From NCBI RefSeq assembly GCF_963583255.1, contig NC_084815.1:16043807-16107806 (forward strand): 64,000 nucleotides of DNA. The letters are read 5' to 3'. Positions 55,377 to 64,000 of this stretch are shown piece by piece (positions within the stretch are counted from its first letter, which is position 1; each line of letters opens with the position of its first letter). Origin of the DNA: Pyrus communis (taxonomy: Eukaryota; Streptophyta; Magnoliopsida; Rosales; Rosaceae). The notes below the pieces were generated by a model. That model was not told where the DNA came from. It did not search any database and saw only the letters and a list, made by a program, of their open reading frames with translations. Made by a program: the position numbers and the translations under genes.

Positions 55377-56625
55377 TGTAATACACTGAAAATTTTTAAA
55401 TATATGATTATGCTGAAATTTTTTTCAGGAAGTGAAATGACGGAAATGTTCCTCGTTGACAAAACGTAAGTTTATGAGGACATATTTTATCCTCATATAT
55501 TTTGGCATGTTTCTTGACATATTTGGTTATAGTTCGATCCTATGAGCGCGTAGGCGAAACCTGTTCGTGAAACGGAATTCTAACGAATGAGTTATTGACG
55601 CTTAAAGTTAAGGACAAAATGGTCATTTAATTGCAAATCTGGAAAGCTCTAGATTTGTTGGAACTTTGATTAGGAGCCACGTGTGTGGCTGTGATGAAGA
55701 GGAAAGGAGAGAAAGGAGAAAGTTGGGGGGGGGGGGATTGGGGTTGTCCAATCAGAAAATAGAGAAATGAAGGGAAAGGAGGAAAAAGAAAAGGAAGGGA
55801 GATCGGATCCTTGACCCGACCTGGTGCCATCTCTCCACTCCAGTCACCATTGACAACGGGGTTGGTATCAAAATGACCCTTAGCTCAAGGCCAAAGGATC
55901 CTTCTCCCATTTTCAACCCAAAAAAGATGAAATGAGGTTCGATTTCACGAGGAACCCCACGGTGGGTGTGACGGGTTTGGGTGGAGATTCACCAAATCTA
56001 AAGCTAACTTAGGCAACCATCACCACCAATACACTTCTCTCAACCTCAGGAACCAAGCTCATGCATTGCACGGGGCATTAGAGTTCATTTTGGTGTCGAA
56101 TCGAAACCACCAAATTCTAGGGTTCTACACAGATAGAGGCCAATTTCAGGTGTTTGCTAGCTGAATTGGACTTTGGCCTAGGTATGAAAGTTGTTCCTCT
56201 CACTAAAATCAACAACCCTATAAAATTTGGTAATTTTTGGAGTTCGTCGAAAAACTAAGTTTCCGTTCGCCGAAAACCGCCACGCGCGGTGGCGCGTGGC
56301 CAGTGAGCAAATACTGCCTTTTAAAGCCAATTTTGATACTCTGAATCTATATTTGATATGCAATCGGTGTGTTTCACTTGTTGAACATAGCTAGTGATTG
56401 TTAATCACTTGGATGAATTTCGAAAAATAAGTTAAAGATTGAACTGTGAACTATGGATGGCTTGATCCCTTTGCAGGGTACGTAGACAGTCTAACAAGAT
56501 GGTTAGATGCAGCCATAATACGATTGAATTTAATTTATGGTGGTTAAGAGTCTATTTATTAACCATGAATTATTTTGGGCCTGCCTTGTATTTGGCTTTC
56601 GAATTATAAATTTCAGGTCGTTACA
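55377..56625 (+). repeat. 3' LTR of the nested element
   Basis: It starts tgtaatacactgaaaat and ends caggtcgttaca, with full-length alignment to 52301-53566. Confidence 0.88.
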
Positions 56626-56683
56626 GTATTGGTGTTGTTAGAGTGGGCCATCGGCCTGTCAACCTGAAAAATTCTTCACCTCA

Positions 56684-57050
56684 AATATGCCTCAAGAAAA
56701 CCTCGTTTCCACTCAATTTTCTTCAACTTTGTGTTTGTTTTGACCTAACTTCTATAATTCAATCCTCTTCCCTTCAAAATGACTATAAGAAATAAGCGTC
56801 TTCTATTATAATGTAAAGGACTAATTAGGGTTTTTCCAGTTTAGAGAACTTTCCTGTTGTCCTTTCAGTTGGCCATAACTTCCTTCTCATCTGGTTAATC
56901 CTCTGATACGGAAATTGGATTGTAAACAGGTAACAGACTTTATCTTAGTCCAATTCCTTGATTCCTACCCATGGAATAAGTGCTTCGATGCTTGGCAGAG
57001 TCGACTCAATATCGAGAGACTCACCCACCAAGGACTTTATCACACCCTTA
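56684..57050. other. Gene-free stretch
   Basis: No gene or named repeat. It lies between the TRIM and the minus-strand Copia relic. Confidence 0.35.
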
Positions 57051-57384
57051 TGTTGCTATTGTTTTAGGTTGACTTTTTGTGAACTGCAATAAAAGGGTGA
57101 AGGTTTTAGATTTCTGGGTCATAAGAAGAGGGAATGTTCAAAGGTAGTGATGAAGATGATGATTCATTGATTGATACCTCACACACATTGTGTCTGAATA
57201 TAACCATTGGAATGAGGTTAGGAGATTCTTCTCTCTCTTACAATATCAAACTAATTCTTAACATTGAAGTAATCTACCCTGTGATGTGATTACACCTGTA
57301 CTGAGCTATGACTCATAGGAAAATTTAAAAACAAAACTGATTTCTTCAATTCTAAGAAATCTACAAGGTTGTTTAAACACCAAC
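57051..57384 (-). repeat. 3' LTR of the minus-strand Copia relic
   Basis: On the plus strand it begins tgttgctattgttttaggtt and ends tttaaacaccaac. Next to it on the inside is a purine tract on the minus strand (aagggagag). Confidence 0.75.
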
Positions 57385-57460
57385 TCTCCCTTCTAAACTC
57401 TTTGCATATTTCACTCAAAGCATTCATCTTAAGTAAGCAAACCAATCATTTGGCAAAACT

Positions 57461-59400
57461 TTGGTGAGAATATCAGCAATTTTGTTCTTCTGTTCTCCAA
57501 TACACCAGTTCAATTTCCTTTGCGTGTATAGCTTCTTGGATAAACTGAAACTTCCTGTTTATATGTCTTGTTTTCGGGTGGAAAACAATATTCTTTGCAA
57601 TGGCAATAGTTGTGTGTTGTCACATAAAATTGGAGTTCCTTCTATTTGTTCTTCTCCAAAGTCTTCAAGAACAAATATCAATAATTTTACCTCTCATATA
57701 GCTTCTGTTGCACTCACATACTTTGCTTTGCTTGATTTAAGCCCAAGAAAACACTCTTGAACCAAGTGTAATAGATATACCCTAATTTACTTTATGTCAT
57801 CTTCACTTCCAACCCAATCACTGTCACAATATATTATGAGAGTTGTTGACCTTCCCTTGACAAGCTCAATACCAAAATCTAGAGTACCTTGAAAATATCT
57901 TAGGACTCTTTTGGTTGTTCCCATGTGCTTCTTTGTGGGATTATGCATGAATCTAGAAATACTTGCAAACATGATGTCTGGTCTTCTTGCAGTTAGATAT
58001 AACAAGCTTCCTACTAGTTTTCTGATTTCACACTCACATGCTACTTCACTTCCACTAATTATGCTTAACTTCTCATTCATAGCAAATGGAGTTTGACTGA
58101 TTTGCAGTCCTTTAAGCCAAATATCTTAATTTGTTTCATTACATACTTTTTCTGATGAATGGAAATACTTTCCTCAGTCTGAACAACACCCATCCCAAGA
58201 AAATGATGCAGTAATCCGAAGTCAAGCCATTTCAGATTGGCTCATTATATCATTCTTGAATTCTTCAAGTAACTTTAGATAGCTACCAGTGCAAACTACG
58301 TCATCAACATAAAGTGACACGATAATTATACCTTAGTCTCCATTTAACTTGATGAAAAGTGTAGCTTCATTGGAATTTTTTGAAAACCAACTTCGTTGAA
58401 ATATGAATCTATCTCATCATACCAAGCTCTTGGAGCTTGCTTTAATCTATATAGGGCTTTTTTGAGTTTGTACACCTTTTCTTCTTCATTCTCTATCACA
58501 AATCCTTGTGGATGTTCAACAAATAGTTCTTCTTTCTTAACTCCATTCAAGAAAGTTAATTTCACATCTAGCTGGAATAAACTTCATCCCTTTTGTGCAG
58601 CCAAGGCTATCAAAGTTCTAATGGTATCAAGCCTAGCTAAGGGGGCAAATGCTTCATTGTAATTTATTCCTATTTTTTTAGAGTGGCCTTTTGCCACCAG
58701 TCTAGCTTTGTTCTTTCGTATTCTACTATCCAGGTTTAGCTTTGTCTTGTAGACCTATTTAACACCAATAATTGGTTTGTCAAATGACCTATCAACCAAC
58801 TACCAAGTATCATTTTTCTCAATCATGTCTAACTCATACTGCATTACTTTCTTCTAAGACTCATCTAATGCTGCTTCCTCATAATTCTCAGGTTCTATAA
58901 TGCACATATTGCATCGAGCCATTATCTCAATCAGACTTCTCCATTTATGTGGAGTATGGTCATAGACTCGAGAGATTTCAGTTCACCTTGTGAGGTACTT
59001 GGTTGAGTTGACTGTGTAGATGCCATCAAAGGATTAACTAGTTCAACCGATTCATTCAATTCTTCAAAGTTCGTACATTTTTCCTTCTTAGCTTTTGCAA
59101 ACATTGGATCACATTTTCACTCTCATAGTTCCAGTTCCAACAAGCATTCTTATCAATTGTTACATCTTTTGATAGAATGATCTTCCCGGTATCTGGATCA
59201 AATAATCTGTAACCCTTCTCACTTGTTCCATAGCCTACAAATATGCATTTGCGACTATTGCTTTCTAGCTTGAGTTTCAAGCTTGAAGGAATATGCACAT
59301 AACACAAAGAATCAAAGATTTTTAAGTCTGCAATCCCTGGTTTTCTACCACTATATGCTTCAAAGGGAGTCATCTTGTGAAGGCCTTAGAAAGGCACCTA
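57461..59400 (-). pseudogene. Copia integrase end, RT and RNase H remnant
   Basis: From the right: integrase C-terminal text MTPFEAYSGRKPGIADLKIF and KCIFVGYGTSEKGYRL (59373-59056). RT follows with [20 protein letters not shown] and [18 protein letters not shown] (58565-58344), and the active-site YVDD intact at 58300-58311. RNase H follows with IRKLVGSLLYLTARRPDIMF, FMHNPTKKHMGTTKRVLRY and IIYCDSDWVGSEDD (58080-57787). Stops and frameshifts separate the pieces. Confidence 0.85.
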
Positions 59401-61572
59401 TTAAGCAAATAGACAGCAGTGTCCACTGCCATAGCCTAAAACTAATATGGAAGACCCTTATCATGAATTATTGATTTTTCCATTTTTATCACAGTTCAAT
59501 TCTTCATCCCAACGTATGCATTGTCAATTGCCTTTGGATTCCAATTTCAATGCAAAAACTCACAAATTATATAGACATGAACTCTCCTCTTCTATCACTC
59601 GTAAGACATTTCAGCTTGTAACCATATTGCAGTTATGTCATTGCCTTGAATTTTTCGAAACATTCAAATGCCTCTAATTTGTACCTCAAAAAGTAGACCT
59701 AAGACATCATTGTATAATCATCTGTGAATAAGATAATGTATTGGTTCCTAGAATTTGAATCAATTTGCAATGGCCTGCAAATATCTATGTGAACCAGTTA
59801 TAGAGGAACCTTTGCCCTCCAAGAGGACTCAAAAGGAAAAACATCTTTGTGTTGCTTTCCAACCATATAGCCTTCATACACTCCCTTTGATTCCTCCAAG
59901 TGTGGCAATCCATGTATTATTTCTTGTTCCCAAAGCATTTTGAGACTCCTCTCATTTAAATGCCCCAATCTTGTGCAAAATTTGAGTACAGTGAGTTACA
60001 CTAGTCCTCAATGCTACTTGATTTGTAGGTATCACAATTAAAGAAAAGCATATGTTACCAATCATCTTCACCCTAACTACCAAGTTGTCCAGTAGCCATC
60101 AAACACATTAACAACACGACCTCCAAATAACAAGTAGTACCCATATTCCATCTTTTGGCCAAAATTGAAGAGATTTTCAGCTAGATCAGGAGCTATCATC
60201 ATTTCTTGAATATGCTTCCTGCCAAGTTTGGTTTCAATCACCAAGGTGCCTTTTCCAGCAACATTCACAACTTCTCCAGTTCCCATTTTCACCTTGGAAG
60301 ATAGGTTTTCTGCACATTAATTAGAAGTCTTTCATCTCCTATCATGTGGTTTGACAATCATTGTCAATGTACCAAGAGTTATTCATCTTCATCTCACCCA
60401 CTATCAATGTACCAAAAGTTATTTATCTTCATCTCACCCACGACATTACACATATAAAAGAGTGTTCATGTCTTCTCAAGTTGACTTGCATAATTCACCC
60501 TTTGTGTTCCCTTGTTGCCATTGCAATCTTTTTAAATATGACCAAATTTCCCACATACTGTGCATTTGAGGTTTTCCTTCAAACCAACATTTTCCATAGT
60601 GCATTTATCACAATGTTTTCAAGGAACCTTGGTTGTATCCTGAGTAGCATTTTGCTTGGGTGAAAGTTTCCCTTATTTTTCTAATTCTTCCGAGACTTTC
60701 AATTTCCAGAGAACCCATGAGATTTGGGTTGCTTGGAAGCTTTATTCAAACTAGTAAATGCTCTATCAGTGATGTTCTGAGCATGCATATCCAATCATTG
60801 CTTAAGTCCTTTTAAGGATGCTACAACCTCTTGAACCTCAGGGATACTAAGATCCTTTTGAGTGTTCAATTACTGATCAAATGGAATCATAATTCTTAGG
60901 CAAGCCTATCAATCATTTATGCACAATTCGTTCCTTACACAATTCCTCTCCACAACTTTTCATTTGGTTCAATATATCAAACAGTCTAGTAAGATAAGTA
61001 GACAAGGATTCATCAACATTCATTCGAGTATATTCAAAATATCAGTGCAAACTTTGTATGGTTTACACTTCTTACTTGTTTGCCCCCTCTGAATTCATGT
61101 TGTAAATATCCCAGAGCCTTCGCGGTCTCCTCATTTGAGATTCTAGGAAAATTTTGGTATGAGACAATTCCTTAGTTAAACAGAGAGCCTTTGCATCCTT
61201 CATCAGGTTCTCATTCAGTGAAACCTTCTCTAAGACTGTGGACTCGCTTTTCTTTTCTTCCTCAGTAAGTTCCCTCTTCCCCTTCTTCGAATATGAGACT
61301 TCAAATCCTTTTTCAACGAAATCCCAATCCATGGGACTCGAGTATAGCCTTCATTCAGATTGTCCAGAACTCATAATTTTCACCATTGAAAATTGATGCA
61401 TGATTAAGCTCAGCTTTACTCTATCCAGCCATGTTAGAATTGAAATAGAGAAAACTCGAGGTTTTTGAAGCTCAAATTTGCTCCGATGAACTTTAAACCA
61501 AATCGAGTTCTCCATTGAAGAGTACATGGATTCACGCCTAGTGTAGGTGATCGACATGGCCTCAGAGGCCAT
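59401..61572 (-). pseudogene. Copia gag, protease and integrase 5' remnant
   Basis: gag begins near 61572 (MASEAMSITYTRRESMYSSM) and continues with DWDFVEKGFEVSY and ALCLTKELSHTKIF. The zinc knuckle at 60564-60523 reads C-T-V-C-G-K-F-G-H-I-stop-K-D-C: all four ligands are kept but a stop falls within it. The 60292-60077 piece (MKMGTGEVVNVAGKGTLVIE, MIAPDLAENLF) is protease-linker text. The integrase core is badly broken. Confidence 0.75.
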
Positions 61573-62110
61573 GTTAGTATTTTAGGTTAATTTTTGTGAA
61601 TTAAAATAAAGGATTGAAGTTTTGGAGTTCTGGGACCCATGCAGCGAGAATGTTCAGAGGTAGCGGCGAAGATGAGGATTCATTGATTGATACCTCACAC
61701 ACATTGTGTGTGAATATGACCGTTAGAAAGAGGAAGGGAGATCCTTACTCTCACTTACAACATCAAACCAATCCTAACCATTCAAGTAATCTACCCTATG
61801 AGGTGATAAAGCATGTGATGAGCTATGACTCACAAAGAAGCAAAACTAGGTGATGATTGTAATCCAATGACTCACATTACACCCATCAAGGAAAATTTAA
61901 AAACTGAATTGATTTCTTTTAAGGAAAACTAACGAAAAGTCCAAAAAATCTTTAGTTTTAATGGAAAATGACAAATAAAGGTGTAGTGAATAGTACAATG
62001 GAAAGGTAAAAATATGGTTTTTCGTTAAAAGTGAACAGTATCGGGAGTGTTTCGTTAAAACTCCCTTTCTTCAATTCTAAGAAATCTGCAAGGATATTTA
62101 AACACCAACA
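61572..62110 (-). repeat. 5' LTR of the minus-strand Copia relic
   Basis: On the plus strand it begins tgttagtattttagg and ends tttaaacaccaaca. Compared with the left LTR it carries an extra ~160 bases at 61920-62078. Confidence 0.75.
61920..62078. mobile_element. MITE inside the Copia 5' LTR
   Basis: The inverted ends are aaggaaaactaacgaaaag on the left and ttcgttaaaactccctt on the right. tttctt is repeated on both sides. Removing it restores tgatttcttcaattctaag as found in the other LTR. The superfamily is uncertain (Mutator-like is possible). Confidence 0.7.
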
Positions 62111-62862
62111 TATGTGCCCTCTCTCGATTCCTCATAGCAGTGCTGCAGTAGTAGTAGTACAGACGAATTTACTGGCGTGGTATACCTAATGGTTTGGTCA
62201 ACAAGACGTACGCAAGTTTACGTAGCTCCATACATACTAACATTGTTCGAGGCTGTTAGAGATACTCTTGACATTGTTTCGGACAACATAAGTAGGTCTT
62301 GAAGTTGGTCATCGGACAGCAACAAGTTTAGGCGCCTTAGACTTTTGAGATGCTTGCCTCCTAAAATCCAAGGAATCATTTCAAAACGCTAGCTCTCCGG
62401 ATTCCGCTCTTATTACAATTCTAAACTCAAGTGGGCCCCTCGTGTTCCCTTATATTTTTCACACTTTCTCGTCAGGAATTTAGCAACAAAGAAACAAATG
62501 AAGAGAAATTAAGCTGTACATACATCTAAACACTCAGCGGCGTTCCGCCTGTTAGTATTACATTTGAAAACAGTAGTTCACAACACTCGTTGTCACGCCT
62601 TATTCCCGGAATTCGGCAGCAAGACAAAACACAGTTTATATCCGAGCATTCGTTCACAAACCACAGGCGAATAATACGATTAATACAAAATTTAGTCTCT
62701 TCCACATCCTAATACAGCCTCACGGGAAATGCATCGGTCAAATTCTGTTTGTTAATGTTGGTCACTGACTTATCTGTGCCAGGACGAACTGAAGGAACAA
62801 GAAGGGTGATCATTGATACTCAAAACTAACCGTGGAAAATGTACAAGTTTTCACCGCCAATC
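62111..62862. other. 3' flank and UTR of the AAA-ATPase gene
   Basis: No other gene. The part nearest 62862 must contain the 3' UTR of the minus-strand ATPase. The transcript end is not assigned. Confidence 0.4.
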
Positions 62863-63623
62863 TCATAGAAAGTAAGTTAGCTGCTCTTTCTTTCGCGATC
62901 CCCCTTCCCCATAGAGATCGTTCCACTGCTTCAATTCGTTCATCATGGCTCCCTCAGATGCAAAGCTAGCTGCAACCTGCATTCCCAAGAACAACAAATA
63001 AAGCCGATGTTTGAATAGAAGAAAAAAAAAAAAAAAAAAAAAATCTGAATGGCAACCCCTGATGCGGCAGTAGGTCGGTGAAAAAATTTAAGTTCATGGA
63101 TAGTGCATGTAAACAACTCGAATGGAAGTTAAATTGGTGAACATACCTGATTCGTCGCCTGCTTGAAGTCTTCCATGTTTAGGGGCCTGAGGGTGATGAC
63201 TCTTTCCTCTTTAGATTCTTCTTCTGTTTCTGGGACAGCTTCTTGATTCCGTTCTCCCGAAGCATCTTGTGCAGCTCTCTTCTTTTTATCCTAAAAACCA
63301 AAACATAAAAGTACACAATGACAATCTATCATTGAATTTTAGTCACTCCAGCATAGAAAAAGCGGTCTTGATATTAACTTTCTTACCAAATCCTTCTTGC
63401 TCTCCGCCTTTATTAACTCCCTAACTGGCCGATAGGCAGCTGTTGTACACAAGTTCTGCTCAAAGTAATATCAGTCAGTCAGACCTTAAGATCACTTCCA
63501 CTAAACCCTTCAGTCATAGTTGCAAGCTCCTTGAAGTCTAGTCGTGCTTCCACCTTCTCTTTCGACAACAGAGTTCTCAAAATCATTTCTCTGTTCTCCA
63601 CAGTCGGTAGCCCCACCAAAATT
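62863..63623 (-). CDS. AAA-type ATPase, C-terminal exons (partial gene)
   Basis: Four exons on the minus strand: 63623-63485 (enters with one base of a split codon), 63455-63387, 63290-63147 and 62976-62863 with stop TGA. All junctions are GT-AG, and the frames join without a break. The first exon reads [20 protein letters not shown], then [20 protein letters not shown], the end of the AAA small domain with the sensor-2 region. Next [15 protein letters not shown], then an acidic linker ([11 protein letters not shown]), and [20 protein letters not shown], and the end [18 protein letters not shown] then QLTYFL. This ending is that of the plant Msp1/ATAD1-like AAA-ATPases (Arabidopsis At1g64110/At4g28000 group). 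The Walker motifs lie upstream, off the right edge. These ATPases are expected to remodel or extract proteins; the exact role is unknown. Confidence 0.92.
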
Positions 63624-64000
63624 CTGTTTTGACACTCAGTGTTTTCATAAGGAAAAAATAAAAAAAAATAATCATGTGAACAATTTTCATGTTGCTACTT
63701 CCATTGATGGCACCGCTATATCTCGCTAACATTCACTGCAAACTTGTTTTATCAAATTTGTCTTAACAATGTCAGTTTGTTATCCTGAACTCCATAATGA
63801 TAAGATTAATTAACAGAATATACGACAGCATTAAAAGTTATAAAAGATGCATTGGTACCTGTTGAAAATCAATGTCAAAATTAGGTATGGAAAGTTAGGC
63901 AATGTTAGGTATGGTTGAGTAAAGAAAAAAATTAGGTGCAATTAATGGGTTTTGTGTGGTAATAAATAATCTTAGTTTAATCATTTGGTTTGCTATAAAT
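63624..64000 (-). other. Probable intron of the AAA-ATPase gene
   Basis: An AT-rich stretch without a matching upstream exon. The split codon at 63623 requires a donor further right, probably beyond the window. The phrase taggtatgg occurs twice (near 63882 and 63908). Confidence 0.5.

Larger units (their letters stand above)
52301..56625 (+). mobile_element. Non-autonomous LTR retrotransposon nested in the TRIM
   Basis: LTRs lie at 52301-53566 and 55377-56625 (1266 and 1249 bases), both starting tgtaatacactg and ending gtcgttaca. The primer-binding site tggtatcagagc is at 53570-53581, and the purine-rich aatgggggtc comes just before the 3' LTR. The target duplication is gtatc / gtatt. The 1.8-kb interior has no gag or pol frame, so the element must have depended on another for mobility. 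LTR text shows it is related to the solo LTRs at 14683 and 37044 (tttcttgacatatttggt, and the gtgtgtggct / gaaaggagaaa block). Confidence 0.9.
51723..56678 (+). mobile_element. TRIM (miniature LTR retrotransposon), interrupted
   Basis: The 5' LTR (51723-51918, 196 bases) starts tgttggaacacccattgtcc and ends attctaca. The primer-binding site tggtatcagagc follows at once (51919-51930). The internal region is only about 230 bases, ending in the purine tract gcgggggag. The 3' LTR begins at 52153 and matches until 52300, where another LTR element is inserted. It resumes at 56631 and ends attcttca at 56678. Flanks cctcg and cctca match at 4 of 5 bases. Without the insert the element is about 625 bases with no coding, the definition of a TRIM. 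Confidence 0.9.
57051..62110 (-). mobile_element. Copia LTR retrotransposon relic, minus strand
   Basis: The right-hand LTR (5' LTR of the element, 61572-62110) and left-hand LTR (3' LTR, 57051-57384) share ttgattgatacctcacacac, gtaatctaccct and gagctatgactca. Between them, read on the minus strand, lie gag, protease/integrase, RT and RNase H in Copia order. The right LTR is longer because a small element sits inside it (61920-62078). No intact frame survives and no clean target duplication was found (cctta against tatgt). It belongs to a different Copia lineage from the elements at 2345 and 21504. Confidence 0.86.

Noticed and set aside
57046..62115. Target duplication for the minus-strand Copia relic
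   Set aside because: The flanks cctta and tatgt do not match, so no duplication is claimed.
1..64000. tRNA, rRNA, CRISPR or prokaryotic operon signals
   Set aside because: None seen. The spliced genes and LTR elements show nuclear plant DNA; tggtatcagagc sites are retrotransposon primer sites, not tRNAs.

Overview
This is eukaryotic nuclear DNA from a dicot plant. The genes have short GT-AG introns and the coding families are plant ones (LEA_2/NHL, membrane-associated kinase regulator, reticulon RTNLB, a plant AAA-ATPase). Between them lies dense, nested transposon sequence. A woody Rosaceae genome (apple or pear type) is my best guess from the look of the repeats; that is inference, not proof.

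Host genes are few: an intronless LEA_2/NHL-type membrane protein (6844-7503, +), a two-exon MAKR/BKI1-like regulator (33330-34723, -), a five-exon reticulon-like protein (44564-46392, +), a small unknown intronless gene with its own TATA box (48480-48824, -), and the last four exons of an AAA-ATPase that runs off the right edge (62863-63623, -). They belong to unrelated processes and do not form a cluster.

The rest is mostly mobile DNA. From 2345 to 5997 lies the 3' part of a Copia element. A hAT-like element (8303-10465) and a Helitron (11486-13435) follow. Solo LTRs with 5-bp target duplications lie at 14683-17370, 18439-20252 and 25276-26928, with a less perfect one at 37044-38750. A decayed Copia element with both LTRs (21504-31579) is itself split by a solo LTR and by a terminal-inverted-repeat (TIR) element. 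Between 36 and 42.5 kb there is a cluster of one TIR family whose ends read GGGCTGGTTTGGTATTG. Three LINE RNase H remnants lie on the minus strand between 43.5 and 50.1 kb. A miniature TRIM retrotransposon (51723-56678) has its 3' LTR split by a larger non-autonomous LTR element (52301-56625). A minus-strand Copia relic fills 57051-62110.

The most interesting signal is that members of the GGTTTGGTATTG family carry pieces of host genes: a WOX13-like 5' coding fragment at 39814-39945 and a DUF3820-like coding fragment at 28501-28889. This looks like Pack-type gene capture. Other points worth a look are a ~250-bp near-perfect foldback at 43170-43415, a duplicated 3' end on the LEA_2 gene, and a duplicated block in reticulon intron 1. 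I found no evidence of an undescribed multi-gene system.
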